Assembly: GCA_019359745.1 (NCBI GenBank)
Contig: JAHHGT010000005.1
Location: 186,001-250,000, forward strand
Direction: 5' to 3'
Length of the DNA: 64,000 nt
Source: Aphanothece saxicola GSE-SYN-MK-01-06B
GTDB taxonomy: Bacteria > Cyanobacteriota > Cyanobacteriia > PCC-6307 > Cyanobiaceae
Positions 43,122 through 53,410 of this stretch are shown one piece after another. Each line of letters begins with the position of its first letter. Positions within the stretch are counted from its first letter, which is position 1. The notes beneath the pieces were generated by a model, which worked only from the letters and a program-made list of their open reading frames with translations, was not told where the DNA came from and ran no database searches. Both the position numbers and the translations under genes were made by a program.

Positions 43122-45767
43122 TTAGCATGCGTCCAGCCAAAGGCAACGGCGCTGGACCGGCCCCAGCACCAGGGGCAGGCCAAGCGACTCCCCCAGCCAA
43201 TGGCGCAGATGTTCGGGCCGCAGGCTGCGGCCCTGGGGATCCACGGCGGCCTCCAGATCCAGCACCAACCCCGCCCCTCCCGGCACCTGGTCCTGCGGCG
43301 GCGCCGGTCGGAGGGCGAGCAGGTAGGGACGGCAGTCCCGCTGGCGGGGGCGGCCCTTCTTGTCCTGGTCCTGCCAGGGCAGGGTGGTGGCCTCCAGCAG
43401 CGCGGCGATGGCAGCCGACCATTCCGACGACAGCGGAGCGGGCTGACCCGGCGCCGGCAGCAGGGCGATCCGCCAATGGGCGGCGCGGATCTGCTGGGCC
43501 AGGCCGGGGGTCGCCAGGGGCACGGCCTGCACCGAGAGCAACGTCAGCTCGCCACTGAGTTCCGCCTGGAGCCGCAGGCGGGCCGTCTCCGGATCGACCG
43601 GGGCGGCGAAGTCAAGGTCGAGCCACTCGCCCAGGCCCTCCACCCCCAGGGGCAGGGGCAGCGCCACCTGCAGCCGCGGCAGGGGGTGAAATCCGCCCGT
43701 GAAGCTGACCGGCAGGCCGCTGCGCCGCAGGGCGCGCTCCAGCAGGCGCAGGGTGTCCAGATGGCTGATCAAGGCCAGGGAGCCTGTCTTGGCGAAGCCG
43801 AAGCGCAGCCGGCAGACCCTTTCGCTGGCCGGGGCCCGTGGCGGGATCGGCGGCGGAACCGGGGGCGCCGGGATCACCACGTTGTGGCCCAGCTCAGGAC
43901 CACAGACACCGCAGCTGCTGCAGCCTTCGAAGGAGCAATCGGGCACCACCGCCGCCGCCAGGGCCCGACGCAGATCCTCGGCCAACCAGGTCTTGTCAAC
44001 GCCGGAATCGATGTGGTCCCAGGGGAGGGGCTGGCGGCAGAAGGCCTCGAGATCGCCGGTGGCAAAGGCCTCCGCCGCACTCCAGCCGCCCATCTCCAGG
44101 GCCCGGTAGGAGCCCCCCAGGCCGGCCGCCTCGATGGCGCCGGTCCAGGCGGCATGGGTGCGATCGGCCGATTCGAACCAGGCATCCAGCCCGGCTCCCG
44201 CCCGCCAGGCCGCTTCGATCACCGGCGCCAGCCGCCGGTCCCCCCGGCCCACGAAGTCCTCCACCGCCGACAGGCGCACGTCGGTGAAGTTGGTCTTGAG
44301 ACCCCGCAGGGGCCGCAGGGCATCGCGCAGCAGCTGCTGCCGGCGCCGGAATTCCGCCGTCGACACGCTGTGCCACTGGAACGGCGTGTGCGGCTTGGGG
44401 GTGAAGTTGCTGATCGTGAGGTTGAGCTGCAGCCGGCCCAGATCGCGGCACTGCTGCTGCAACGCCCGGCAGGTGTCGACGATGCCGAGCACATCGGCGT
44501 CGGTCTCTCCCGGCAGACCGATCATGAAATAGAGCTTCACCCGGCTGTAGCCGTTCTCCATGGCGGTGCGGATGCCGCGCAGCAGTTCCGCATCCGTGAG
44601 CCCCTTGTTGACGATGTCGCGCAGGCGCTGGGTGCCGGCCTCGGGGGCGAAGGTGAGCCCGGCCCGGCGGGTGCCACCGAGGATGTGGGCGATGGAATTG
44701 TCAAAGCGGTCGACCCGCTGGCTTGGCAGGGTGAGGCTGACGTTGTGCTCCGCCAGCCGGTTGCGCAGCTCCACCCCCACCGCCGGCAGGGACAGGTAAT
44801 CGCTGCAGCTGAGCGACAGCAGGGAGAAGTCGCTGTAGCCGGTGCGGAGCATCCCCTCCTCCACCGCCTCGATGACCGCCTCGGGCTCCACATCCCGGGC
44901 CGGGCGCGTCAGCATCCCCGGCTGGCAGAAGCGGCAGCCACGGGTGCAGCCGCGGCGGATCTCCACGGTGAGCCGGTCGTGGACCGTTTCGATGTGCGGA
45001 ACCAGGCCCATGGCGTAGTGGGGCATGGGGGTGGCGGTGCGCCGCTGAATGCGGGGCGCCAGGCCCGGCTCCAGCGGCAGCAGGCTCACCCCATCGGGCC
45101 CGGGCGCATACAAGGACGGGACGTAGACCCCCGGCACCTCGGCCAGGTCCCGCAGCAGGGCCCGGCGGCCCAGGCCGGCGGCGCGGCCCTCGGCCACCAC
45201 CAGGCCGATCTCGGGCAGCAGCTCCTCCCCATCCCCGAGGGCCAGAAAATCGAAGAACGGCGCGAAGGGCTCGGGATTGCCGGTGGCCGTGGGCCCGCCG
45301 GCGAAGATCAGCGGCGGTGCCGCCGGATCATCCAGGGGCAGGTCGCCACGGTCGGCGGCACGGATCGGGATTCCCGCCAGATCCAGCATCTCGAGGATGT
45401 TGGTGCCGCCGAGTTCGTAGCTGAGGCTGAAGCCGAGGATGTCGAAGGCCGCCAGGGGCCGGTGGCTTTCCACCGCGAACAGGGGCGCGTTTCGCTCCCG
45501 CAGCCGGGCCGCCAGATCGGGCGCCGGCAGGTAGGCGCGGTCGCAGAGCTGGCCGGGGACGGCGTTGAGGATCGAATAGAGCAGCACGTGGCCGAGGTTG
45601 CTGGCGCCGACCTCGTAGACCTCCGGATAGGTGAGGGCCCAGCGCACCCGGGCGGCCGACCAGTCCCGGGGTTCCACCCCCCGTTCGTTGCCCAGGTAGC
45701 GGGCCGGGCGGGAGATGCTGCTGTCCACCAGCGCGGCGAAGTCGATCGGCGCAACGGTCAAGGCCAT
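43122..45767 (-). CDS. B12-binding-like radical SAM protein with DUF2344 C-terminal domain
   Basis: 881 residues from ATG 45767 (MALTVAPIDF). A B12-binding-like N-terminal part (GFSLSYELGGTNILEML) is followed by the radical SAM motif RRGCTRGCRFCQPG, then SCSDYLSLP and FAPEAGTQRLRD. A cysteine-rich stretch (CSFEGCSSCGVCG) comes at about 645, and the C-terminal DUF2344 domain (RLRFGFAKTGSLALISHLD) ends the chain. The family (TIGR03960-type) is linked to rne and ribosome-related genes in many bacteria. The substrate is unknown. It is located upstream of rne on the same strand. Confidence 0.85.
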   Translation of the reverse strand: MALTVAPIDFAALVDSSISRPARYLGNERGVEPRDWSAARVRWALTYPEVYEVGASNLGHVLLYSILNAVPGQLCDRAYLPAPDLAARLRERNAPLFAVESHRPLAAFDILGFSLSYELGGTNILEMLDLAGIPIRAADRGDLPLDDPAAPPLIFAGGPTATGNPEPFAPFFDFLALGDGEELLPEIGLVVAEGRAAGLGRRALLRDLAEVPGVYVPSLYAPGPDGVSLLPLEPGLAPRIQRRTATPMPHYAMGLVPHIETVHDRLTVEIRRGCTRGCRFCQPGMLTRPARDVEPEAVIEAVEEGMLRTGYSDFSLLSLSCSDYLSLPAVGVELRNRLAEHNVSLTLPSQRVDRFDNSIAHILGGTRRAGLTFAPEAGTQRLRDIVNKGLTDAELLRGIRTAMENGYSRVKLYFMIGLPGETDADVLGIVDTCRALQQQCRDLGRLQLNLTISNFTPKPHTPFQWHSVSTAEFRRRQQLLRDALRPLRGLKTNFTDVRLSAVEDFVGRGDRRLAPVIEAAWRAGAGLDAWFESADRTHAAWTGAIEAAGLGGSYRALEMGGWSAAEAFATGDLEAFCRQPLPWDHIDSGVDKTWLAEDLRRALAAAVVPDCSFEGCSSCGVCGPELGHNVVIPAPPVPPPIPPRAPASERVCRLRFGFAKTGSLALISHLDTLRLLERALRRSGLPVSFTGGFHPLPRLQVALPLPLGVEGLGEWLDLDFAAPVDPETARLRLQAELSGELTLLSVQAVPLATPGLAQQIRAAHWRIALLPAPGQPAPLSSEWSAAIAALLEATTLPWQDQDKKGRPRQRDCRPYLLALRPAPPQDQVPGGAGLVLDLEAAVDPQGRSLRPEHLRHWLGESLGLPLVLGPVQRRCLWLDAC

Positions 45768-45860
45768 GGCCTGCGGGCTGGAAACCGATGGTAGGCAGGC
45801 CGGACCGTGCCATAGGAAGATGCCGCCACGCCCAGCCGCCACGCCTTCCGCTTCCTTCCC

Positions 45861-47087
45861 ATGGTTCAGGTCAACGACAGCTATCTCAAGCTCAAGGCGG
45901 GCTATCTGTTCCCCGAGATCGCCCGACGCGTCAAGGCCTTCAGCGAGGCCCATCCCGAGGCTCCCGTGATCCGCCTGGGCATCGGCGACGTCACCGAACC
46001 CCTGCCGGCGGCCTGCCGCGAGGCGATGAAGCAGGCCATCGAGGCCATGGGCACCCGGGAGGGCTTCCACGGCTACGGGCCCGAGCAGGGCTACGGCTGG
46101 CTGCGGGAGGCCATCGCCCGCCACGACTTCCAGGCCCGCGGCTGCGAGGTGAGCGCCGAGGAGATCTTCGTCTCCGACGGCTCCAAGTGCGACAGCAGCA
46201 ACATCCTCGACATCCTCGGGGCCGGCAACCGCATCGCCGTCACCGATCCGGTCTACCCGGTGTACGTGGACAGCAACGTGATGGCGGGCCGCACCGGAGA
46301 GTCCGACGACGGCGGACGCTATGGGGGGCTCACCTACCTGCCGATCACCGCCGCCAACGGTTTCGTCGCGCCGCTGCCGGAGCAGCCGGTCGACCTGATC
46401 TACCTCTGCTTCCCCAACAATCCGACCGGTGCCGTCGCCACCCGCGAGCAGCTGAAGCAATGGGTGGACTACGCCCTGGCCCACGACGCCCTGATCCTGT
46501 TTGACGCCGCCTACGAGGCATTCATCACCGATCCCGAGCTTCCCCATTCCATCTACGAGATCGAAGGGGCGCGACGCTGCGCGATCGAGTTCCGTTCCTT
46601 CTCCAAGAACGCCGGCTTCACCGGCACCCGCTGCGCCTTCACCGTGGTGCCCCGGGGGCTCACCGGCCGATCGGCGGCCGGTGAGCCGGTGGAGCTGTGG
46701 GGTCTGTGGAACCGGCGCCAGAGCACCAAGTTCAACGGGGTGAGCTACATCGTGCAGCGGGGGGCCGAGGCGGTGTACTCCCCGGAAGGCCAGGAGCAGG
46801 TGCGCGCCCTGGTCGGCTTCTACATGGACAATGCGGCCATCATCCGCCGCGAACTGGCGGCCGCCGGGCTGCAGGTCTACGGCGGCGAGCAGGCCCCCTA
46901 CGTATGGATCAAGACCCCCGACGGACTGGATTCCTGGGGCTTCTTCGATCACCTGCTCGGCAAGGCCCATGTGGTGGGCACCCCCGGCAGCGGCTTCGGG
47001 GCCGCCGGAGAAGGCTATTTCCGCCTGTCGGCGTTCAACTCCCGCGCCAATGTCGATGAGGCGATGCGCCGGATCCGGGCTCTTTAG
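45861..47087 (+). CDS. dapL: LL-diaminopimelate aminotransferase
   Basis: 408 residues. It makes LL-diaminopimelate from tetrahydrodipicolinate and glutamate in one step of lysine and peptidoglycan precursor synthesis, the route used by cyanobacteria and plants. The start [20 protein letters not shown] is family-specific. The PLP lysine is Lys249 in [10 protein letters not shown], and the FPNNPTGA and FDAAYEAF motifs are intact. It is followed 11 bp later by clpS. Confidence 0.96.
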   Translation: MVQVNDSYLKLKAGYLFPEIARRVKAFSEAHPEAPVIRLGIGDVTEPLPAACREAMKQAIEAMGTREGFHGYGPEQGYGWLREAIARHDFQARGCEVSAEEIFVSDGSKCDSSNILDILGAGNRIAVTDPVYPVYVDSNVMAGRTGESDDGGRYGGLTYLPITAANGFVAPLPEQPVDLIYLCFPNNPTGAVATREQLKQWVDYALAHDALILFDAAYEAFITDPELPHSIYEIEGARRCAIEFRSFSKNAGFTGTRCAFTVVPRGLTGRSAAGEPVELWGLWNRRQSTKFNGVSYIVQRGAEAVYSPEGQEQVRALVGFYMDNAAIIRRELAAAGLQVYGGEQAPYVWIKTPDGLDSWGFFDHLLGKAHVVGTPGSGFGAAGEGYFRLSAFNSRANVDEAMRRIRAL

Positions 47088-47098
47088 AGTTGGGCCCC

Positions 47099-47449
47099 AT
47101 GAGAACCGGAGCGGCCATGCCCATGACCACGCCGGCGGCGACCGAAACCCCCACCCGATCCCCGGGGGGCGCCGCCGTGATCGAAAAGGCGCCGGAGCGG
47201 GTGCGCAAGACCTCGCCCCGCTACAAGGTGCTGCTTCACAACGATCCGGTGAACAGCATGGAATACGTGGTGAACACCCTGCGCCAGGTTGTGCCGTCCC
47301 TGAGTGAGCAGGATGCCATCGCCGTGATGTTGGAAGCCCACAACACCGGCGTTGGACTGGTGATCGTCTGCGATCTGGAGCCAGCCGAGTTCTACAGCGA
47401 AACCCTCAAGGCCAAGGGCCTCACCAGCACGATCGAACCGGAGGCCTGA
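47099..47449 (+). CDS. clpS: ATP-dependent Clp protease adaptor ClpS
   Basis: 116 residues from ATG 47099; ATG 47126 (MPMTTP) and TTG 47090 are alternatives. ClpS delivers N-degron substrates to ClpAP or ClpCP. The conserved core is RYKVLLHNDPVNSMEYVV, with the acidic NDP motif that binds the N-terminal residue, and EAHNTGVGLV. It ends right at the GTG start of the CPBP gene with no gap, so the two are coupled. A disordered Thr/Pro/Ala-rich extension precedes the core. Confidence 0.95.
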   Translation: MRTGAAMPMTTPAATETPTRSPGGAAVIEKAPERVRKTSPRYKVLLHNDPVNSMEYVVNTLRQVVPSLSEQDAIAVMLEAHNTGVGLVIVCDLEPAEFYSETLKAKGLTSTIEPEA

Positions 47450-48289
47450 GTGCGCCCCCGCTGGATCGGTACCCTGCTCTACGTGCCGCTGCTTTACGGC
47501 CTGGGCTGGCTGGTGGTGCGCCCCCTGGCCGGAATCGCCCCTGGCCTGCGCCCCGATCAGGTGAATCTGGCCGGGGCCGTGCTGTCCCTGGTGTTGCTGC
47601 TGCTCACGCTGCCATGGCGGCTACGGCGGGCCTGGGGAGAATCCCACCCCTGGCAAGCCCTCGGGGTGGTGGCCCCGCTGCCCGCGGTGCTGGGGTCCTT
47701 CGGGCGGGGGCTGCTGCGGGCCCTGGCGCTGCTGGCCTTGGTGGTGGTCGCCCTGCTGGCCTCGGGAAACGCCCGCTGGATCGGGCTGGCCGGCCTGGAG
47801 GGGGGCGAGTGGCTCAATGCCGTAGCCCTGGTGGTGGGGGTGGGCTTCGCCGAGGAACTGGTGTTCCGTGGCTGGTTGTGGGGCGAGCTGCAGCGTCTGT
47901 TGGCACCCCGGCCGGCCTTGCTGCTGCAGGCAGCCATCTTCGCCTTGGTGCACCCCTGGAGCCGAGCCGGCCTGCTGGGAGGGGTGGGGCTGCTCGGTGG
48001 CCTGGTCCTGCTGGGGCTGAACCTGGCCCTGCTGCGCAGGGACGATCGAGGGATTCTGTGGGGCCCGATCGGGCTGCACGGTGGCCTCGTGGGGGGCTGG
48101 TTCGCCCTGCAGGCGGGACTGCTGGAGTTGCAGCCCCAAGCCCCCTTGTGGCTGGCGGGACCAGGCGGAGCTCAACCCAACCCCATCGGCGGACTGGTGG
48201 GATGGGTGGGGCTGGGGGCACTTCTGGCGCTGAGGGCCTGGCGGAAGAAAGAGTATCGAGAGGAAGCTCTCCCAAAGTCCAACGGATGA
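47450..48289 (+). CDS. CPBP family intramembrane metalloprotease
   Basis: 279 residues from GTG 47450, the base directly after the clpS stop. About seven hydrophobic helices are visible. The family motifs are EELVFRGWLWGEL (EE-x3-R), FALVHPWSR with a conserved His, and LHGGLVGGW with another His. It is related to the Abi/Rce1 group; the substrate in cyanobacteria is unknown. It converges with the RTX gene, 42 bp away. Confidence 0.85.
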   Translation: MRPRWIGTLLYVPLLYGLGWLVVRPLAGIAPGLRPDQVNLAGAVLSLVLLLLTLPWRLRRAWGESHPWQALGVVAPLPAVLGSFGRGLLRALALLALVVVALLASGNARWIGLAGLEGGEWLNAVALVVGVGFAEELVFRGWLWGELQRLLAPRPALLLQAAIFALVHPWSRAGLLGGVGLLGGLVLLGLNLALLRRDDRGILWGPIGLHGGLVGGWFALQAGLLELQPQAPLWLAGPGGAQPNPIGGLVGWVGLGALLALRAWRKKEYREEALPKSNG

Positions 48290-48331
48290 CATTGCTTCTA
48301 CAGGCCCTTGGCGGATGAAGCCGCAGGGGAA

Positions 48332-50290
48332 TTACAAGACGAAGTCGGTGGCAATGAAAGTATGCAGCCCATTCACCTGGATGGAGAATTCCGCTCCAGT
48401 GCTTCCCGTGATGTTGCCTTCAACAATGGTGTTGGAGCCGTCCTGGAAAAAACGCAACTGGCCAGCAGCGGAGAAACTTGCAGTCCCAATGAACGTGAAG
48501 TTCTGGTTGCCACCGGCACCAGTGTTCGCATCAATGTCATTGACATTGATCAGGTCTCCGCCGGCAATACCAGCCCCCTCGAAATCCGTGATGATGTCAC
48601 GGGTGGCCACCGTTGTACCCGAGTCAGCACCGGAGAGGTAGAGGAACGTGTCATTCCCGGTACCGCCCGTGAGGAGATCCACACCCAGCCCACCAGTCAG
48701 GGTGTCGTTGCCACCGCCACCATCGATTGTGTCGTTGTTTCCAAGCCCGTTAAGCCTGTTGTTGTTGCTGTCGCCAGTCAGGACGTCAGCCCCACCATTG
48801 GACCGCACATTTTCGATCCCTGCGATTGAAGAAAAGCCACTGGCCGTGCCAAGTGCCAGATTGACGGTGACCCCCCCAGGCGTCGATTCGTACAGCAGGA
48901 CATCTCCCGTGCCTGCGCCCAGATTCGCCGTCACAGACTCAACATTTGTCACTGATCCACCTTCAACGCCCGTGATGGAGGATCCATTGAACGTGACATT
49001 GAGGATTTGATCTCCCCCAGCAGAGGTGAGCACCAAGGTATCGGTGTCACTGCCCCCATCCACCGAATCGACGCCATGGGAATCGACCGTGTAATTGATG
49101 GTGTCATCACCAGCGCCACCCCTCACGGTGTCGTTACCGGTGCCGCCGGTCAGGGTGTCGTTCCCAGCGCCTCCCAGCAGGACATCGGCCAGGTCACCGG
49201 TGGAAATCGAGTCATTGCCGTCATCGCCGCTCACCCAGTCGGTGAAGCCGGCGGCAAGGGCGAGGGTGTCGTTGCCCTGCCCGGCGGCGGTGAGCTTTGT
49301 GAAGGACGCACCATTGACGGTGCTGGTCCCGGTCAGGCTGATGAACTTGTTGTCGCCGGGATCAACGTATTTGAGAGCCAGACCCGGTCCGCTGAAGACG
49401 TTCGTGCCGCTCAGGACAGGGAGCACCCCAACGGTTGGACCATTGATGCGAAGGCCAAATCCATTGGCAATGGTCGAAAACGTGTTCGATGTCAGCGTGA
49501 TGAGCTTGCTGACATCGTAGAGATCAAGATAAGAACCATTCTGGAACGTATTACCGGTCAGCGTCGCTGTGACATTGCCGAGGATATTCCCCTGCGACCG
49601 AACGTTTTGGTTCTCTGAGCGGGTGAAGGTGTTGCCTGAGATCAGAACCGAACCGGCGGCAACGGAACCTGTGAAGTTGAGGATGTTGAAGCTGCTCAGA
49701 TACCCGGCTTCATCGAAGAGGCTGTCGATGAGGCGAAGGCTGCCACTGTTGTTCCAGCTGTGCAGGAAGGCGGAGCCGCCGGTGCCGGACGCTGGATCAA
49801 AACCCAGCTGGCCCTTCACCGCGACCGTTACATCATCAAGGGTCAGATCGACCGTGATCGGTGCCGCGGTCGAAAATGTGGTCAACGACATGTAAAGGTT
49901 GCCGTTGCCGTTCCAACCCCTGTGGATGCCGCTGAAGGTGACATCCTGCACCAGGAAGGCACCGGAGGTTGCCCTCAGCAAGGCTCCGCCGTCAGCAGCC
50001 CCTCCCGCGGTGTAGTCCAAGGTGAGATTGGAAACGCTGCCGGGCGCAAACGCGCCATCCACATTCCGCTGAAAGATTCGGGTGTCCTTGATGACCGTCC
50101 CCGTCTCTGAGGTGCCCGTCACGGCATAGCCGGAGGCCTGAACGACCCCAGGGACGGAAGTCTGCTTGGCCAATGAACGGATGGAGGCGTAGGTGCCATC
50201 CGCCAGCACGATGGTGTCCGTTGCAGCCGCTGCGTTGATGGCCACGCGGAGCGTGGGAGTTCCGGTCGTCGTGACGTTAGTGATGGCCAT
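48332..50290 (-). CDS. Exported RTX protein with parallel beta-helix N-terminal half
   Basis: 652 residues with no signal peptide. The first half has the spacing of a right-handed parallel beta-helix (SGNTFTRSENQN, TLTGNTFQNGS, LTSNTFS), like polysaccharide lyases and depolymerases. From about 350, RTX nonapeptides appear: GDDGNDSIS, GGAGNDTLTGGTGNDTV and GGGGNDTLTGGLG. The C-terminal block (DIITDF, GDLINVNDID, FTFIG, LRFF) matches the end of serralysin-type exported proteins. Type I secretion is likely. Possible roles are a polysaccharide-acting enzyme or a cell-surface/S-layer-type protein. The gene looks AT-richer than its neighbours. Confidence 0.82.
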   Translation of the reverse strand: MAITNVTTTGTPTLRVAINAAAATDTIVLADGTYASIRSLAKQTSVPGVVQASGYAVTGTSETGTVIKDTRIFQRNVDGAFAPGSVSNLTLDYTAGGAADGGALLRATSGAFLVQDVTFSGIHRGWNGNGNLYMSLTTFSTAAPITVDLTLDDVTVAVKGQLGFDPASGTGGSAFLHSWNNSGSLRLIDSLFDEAGYLSSFNILNFTGSVAAGSVLISGNTFTRSENQNVRSQGNILGNVTATLTGNTFQNGSYLDLYDVSKLITLTSNTFSTIANGFGLRINGPTVGVLPVLSGTNVFSGPGLALKYVDPGDNKFISLTGTSTVNGASFTKLTAAGQGNDTLALAAGFTDWVSGDDGNDSISTGDLADVLLGGAGNDTLTGGTGNDTVRGGAGDDTINYTVDSHGVDSVDGGSDTDTLVLTSAGGDQILNVTFNGSSITGVEGGSVTNVESVTANLGAGTGDVLLYESTPGGVTVNLALGTASGFSSIAGIENVRSNGGADVLTGDSNNNRLNGLGNNDTIDGGGGNDTLTGGLGVDLLTGGTGNDTFLYLSGADSGTTVATRDIITDFEGAGIAGGDLINVNDIDANTGAGGNQNFTFIGTASFSAAGQLRFFQDGSNTIVEGNITGSTGAEFSIQVNGLHTFIATDFVL

Positions 50291-50484
50291 ATCGGGGGAG
50301 CGCTGGTAGAGAGCCTTGGGTGATGGCCTGAAAGACAGGTGCCAGATACCGAAGGGATGTGCAGCTCAATGGATGCAGATTACCCGAAAGTTCCCGGGTA
50401 CCTCCGTGCTTTCTGTGGTATCGGCTGTCACTTGCTTGTCTTCCTCGCCCAGGCCGGACTTCGAAAGGGGCCCACGCCTCCGTT

Positions 50485-52056
50485 TCAGAGCGTCGCCGTG
50501 GCCAGGGCCCGACGCCCCTCCACCGGCGCCCGCAGGGCCTGATCCAGGGGAGCCACGCCGTACTCCCGCTCCAGCAGGGCCATCACGGTGCGGCCGAAGT
50601 CGGCCGGGTTGCGCTCAAAGGCCTCCAGGCAGATCCGGCCGAACACCCGCCCCATGGGTTCCGGGTTCCACAGCAGCTTGCGGGCGGTCCAGGGCATCAG
50701 GCTCATCGGGTCGTAACCGGGCTTGAGCATCCCCTGGTCAAAGGCGTACTGCTCCAGGTGGGTGTGGGGCTGAAGCCCGATGAAGAAGATGGCCGGCTCC
50801 ACCTTGTCGGCGCCGAAAATGGACTCCAGTTCCCGGTGGTAGGCGATGGTCTGGCGGATGGTCTCGGGCCGCTCATCGATCACGTTGAACGAGTAGTTGA
50901 CGGAGACATGCTCACGGAAGCCGGCCGCCGCCAGCAGGCGGCAGTTCTCGAGCACCGTGCGCAGGTTGTACCCCATGCGCATCTTGCGGACGAGCTCCTG
51001 GGACCCTGACGTGATGCCGATCTCGAAATAGCTCATCCCTGTGGCCACCATCAGTTCGGCCAGCTCAGCGTCCAGGTTGTCGGCACGGATGTAGGCGGCC
51101 CAGCGGATGTCTTTCAGGCCCTCAGCCTGAATGGCCCGCAGCAGCTGCTTGGCATCGTCGATGTAGCGCCTGGCCGGAATGAACTGGGCATCGGTGAACC
51201 AGAAGCCCCTGACCCCGCGGTCATACAACTGGCGCATCTCCTCCACCACCTCATCGATGGGGTTGACGCGCACCGCTTTCCCCTCCACGACGGTGTAGAC
51301 GCAGTAGCAGCAGTTGTGCGGACAGCCGCGCTTGGTCTGAACCCCGACGTAAAAGTCGCCGCCCTCGAGATACCAGTTCAGCTGGGGCCAGATCGATTCG
51401 ATGTAGGCGTAGTCGCAGGCGGTTTTCTCCAGGCCAGCTGGTTGCTCGTGGATCAGGCCCTGCCGTGGAGCCTCCCCCACCACGTAACAGCGCTCCGCCT
51501 GCAGCGACTGGCCGCGGATCAGCTTCTCCAGCAGCCCTTCCCCCTCCCCCACCGACACCACGGTGCCCCTGGGCAGACTGCGCCCCAATTGCTCATAGAA
51601 GACGCTCACCGCGCCACCGCCGATCACCACCCGGGCCTCCGGGTGATGGCGGTGGGCTTGCCGCAGGCCCCGGCGCACCAGCCGCAGGTTGCGCCACAGC
51701 TCTCCGTAGTAGGAGCCCATCAGCCTCAGCCCACCAAGCGCGCCGCGCAGTCGCTTCAGGGGATTGGCGGAATAGAAGACCTCAAAGGAGTTCTGCAGCG
51801 GATTGCCGCCCCGGCCATCCACCGGCGCGTAGATCTGGATGTCCCGCCAGGAGAACACCAGCAGGGTGGGCCGGAACTGGTCGACCACCTCCAGCAGTAC
51901 CCGCTGGACATCGAGCAGGGGCACGGCCGCCAGATCCAGGATGCGCTGGGGCAGGGCGGGGAAACACTTGTGCAGGTGATCGGCCAGGTAGATCGGGCCG
52001 ATCGGGAAGATCGGGTTGCAGGGCAGCCGCACCAGCAGCACCCGTTGGTCGCTCAC
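50485..52056 (-). CDS. B12-binding-like radical SAM protein next to psbA
   Basis: 523 residues. The N-terminal part resembles a cobalamin-binding Rossmann-like domain (VLLVRLPCNPIFPIGPIYLADHL, VVIGGGAVS). The radical SAM motif CPHNCCYC is at about 245. The rest includes GMSYFEIGITSGSQELV, as in the radical SAM barrel, and a C-terminal helical domain. I recall a cyanobacterial family named 'photosystem II high light acclimation radical SAM protein' of this shape; that match is from memory. It is divergent from psbA with a shared 205-bp control region, which suggests a link to photosystem II. Confidence 0.78.
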   Translation of the reverse strand: MSDQRVLLVRLPCNPIFPIGPIYLADHLHKCFPALPQRILDLAAVPLLDVQRVLLEVVDQFRPTLLVFSWRDIQIYAPVDGRGGNPLQNSFEVFYSANPLKRLRGALGGLRLMGSYYGELWRNLRLVRRGLRQAHRHHPEARVVIGGGAVSVFYEQLGRSLPRGTVVSVGEGEGLLEKLIRGQSLQAERCYVVGEAPRQGLIHEQPAGLEKTACDYAYIESIWPQLNWYLEGGDFYVGVQTKRGCPHNCCYCVYTVVEGKAVRVNPIDEVVEEMRQLYDRGVRGFWFTDAQFIPARRYIDDAKQLLRAIQAEGLKDIRWAAYIRADNLDAELAELMVATGMSYFEIGITSGSQELVRKMRMGYNLRTVLENCRLLAAAGFREHVSVNYSFNVIDERPETIRQTIAYHRELESIFGADKVEPAIFFIGLQPHTHLEQYAFDQGMLKPGYDPMSLMPWTARKLLWNPEPMGRVFGRICLEAFERNPADFGRTVMALLEREYGVAPLDQALRAPVEGRRALATATL

Positions 52057-52152
52057 GGCTCGCGCGGCTCGTTGGTGTGGTCGGACGCTAACAAGCCCGT
52101 CCTGACCGCCGGTGGGTGGTCCGAAGCACGGCTTTTCTTCATGAAGGCACCG

Positions 52153-52180
52153 CTCACACTCCGCAACACTCTGTTACAGT
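52153..52180 (+). promoter_or_regulatory. Candidate psbA promoter
   Basis: ctcaca (52153-52158) and tacagt (52175-52180) are separated by 16 bp and resemble -35 and -10 boxes, giving a leader of about 75 nt. gttacagt (52173-52180) is also half of an HLR1-type RpaB site overlapping the -10; a second half was not found. Confidence 0.3.
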
Positions 52181-52261
52181 GCCGGCAGGTGGGATTCCGC
52201 CTCTACCTCCTTCATCGGATCGGCGTCAACGCGCCGCCCGTTGTCCCCTCTTCTCGCACTC

Positions 52262-53341
52262 ATGACCGCCACTCTCCAGCAGCGCTCCGGCGCTTCGGTG
52301 TGGAACCAGTTCTGTGAGTGGGTCACCTCCACCAACAACCGCCTCTACGTCGGTTGGTTCGGTGTGCTGATGATCCCCACCCTGCTGGCTGCCACCATCT
52401 GCTTCATCGTCGCCTTCATCGCGGCGCCCCCCGTCGACATCGACGGTATCCGTGAGCCCGTCGCCGGCTCCCTGATGTACGGCAACAACATCATCTCCGG
52501 CGCCGTTGTTCCTTCCAGCAACGCCATCGGCCTGCACTTCTACCCCATCTGGGAAGCCGCCAGCCTCGACGAGTGGCTGTACAACGGTGGCCCTTACCAG
52601 CTGGTGGTCTTCCACTTCCTGATCGGCGTCTTCGCCTACATGGGCCGCGAGTGGGAACTCTCCTACCGCCTCGGCATGCGCCCCTGGATCTGCGTCGCCT
52701 ACTCCGCCCCCGTGGCGGCCGCCAGCGCCGTGTTCCTGATCTACCCCTTCGGTCAAGGTTCCTTCTCCGACGGCATGCCCCTCGGCATCAGCGGCACCTT
52801 CAACTACATGCTGGTGTTCCAGGCTGAGCACAACATCCTGATGCACCCCTTCCACATGCTGGGTGTGGCGGGTGTGTTCGGTGGCTCCCTGTTCTCCGCC
52901 ATGCACGGTTCGCTGGTGACCTCCTCCCTGGTGCGTGAAACCACCGAGAGCGAGTCCCAGAACTACGGCTACAAGTTCGGCCAGGAGGAAGAGACCTACA
53001 ACATCGTGGCTGCCCACGGTTACTTCGGTCGCCTGATCTTCCAATACGCCTCGTTCAACAACAGCCGCAGCCTGCACTTCTTCCTGGCGGCCTGGCCCGT
53101 GATCGGCATCTGGTTCACCGCCCTGGGCGTGAGCACGATGGCCTTCAACCTGAACGGCTTCAACTTCAACCAGTCCATCCTTGATGGTCAGGGCCGGGTG
53201 ATCAACACCTGGGCCGACGTGCTCAACCGTGCCGGCCTGGGCATGGAAGTGATGCACGAGCGCAATGCTCACAACTTCCCGCTCGACCTGGCGGCTGCCA
53301 GCGCCACCCCTGTGGCCCTGACCGCCCCGGCCATCGGCTGA
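52262..53341 (+). CDS. psbA: Photosystem II D1 protein, Glu130 form
   Basis: 359 residues from ATG 52262 ([12 protein letters not shown]). D1 carries the P680, pheophytin, QB and Mn cluster ligands of photosystem II. Residue 130 is Glu (YMGREWELS), the form associated with high light or stress in cyanobacteria with several psbA genes. The oxygen-evolving cluster ligands His332, Glu333, Asp342 and Ala344 are present in the [12 protein letters not shown] end, followed by a 15-residue extension removed by CtpA. A strong terminator follows. Confidence 0.98.
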   Translation: MTATLQQRSGASVWNQFCEWVTSTNNRLYVGWFGVLMIPTLLAATICFIVAFIAAPPVDIDGIREPVAGSLMYGNNIISGAVVPSSNAIGLHFYPIWEAASLDEWLYNGGPYQLVVFHFLIGVFAYMGREWELSYRLGMRPWICVAYSAPVAAASAVFLIYPFGQGSFSDGMPLGISGTFNYMLVFQAEHNILMHPFHMLGVAGVFGGSLFSAMHGSLVTSSLVRETTESESQNYGYKFGQEEETYNIVAAHGYFGRLIFQYASFNNSRSLHFFLAAWPVIGIWFTALGVSTMAFNLNGFNFNQSILDGQGRVINTWADVLNRAGLGMEVMHERNAHNFPLDLAAASATPVALTAPAIG

Positions 53342-53410
53342 TCCGGTTCCCCCGGTTTCCCTGGAATCCCCCTGATCGTCTGATCCTGGTTCGTCCTTGA
53401 TCGCTTTGAA

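Noticed and set aside
45768-46970. Upstream extension of the radical SAM frame past ATG 45767
   Set aside because: The extension is antisense to dapL, and the family start MALTVAPIDF is at 45767.
50381-50400. Inverted repeat tacccg ... cgggta between the two minus-strand genes
   Set aside because: Only 6 bp with an 8-base loop and no T-run, so too weak to call a terminator.
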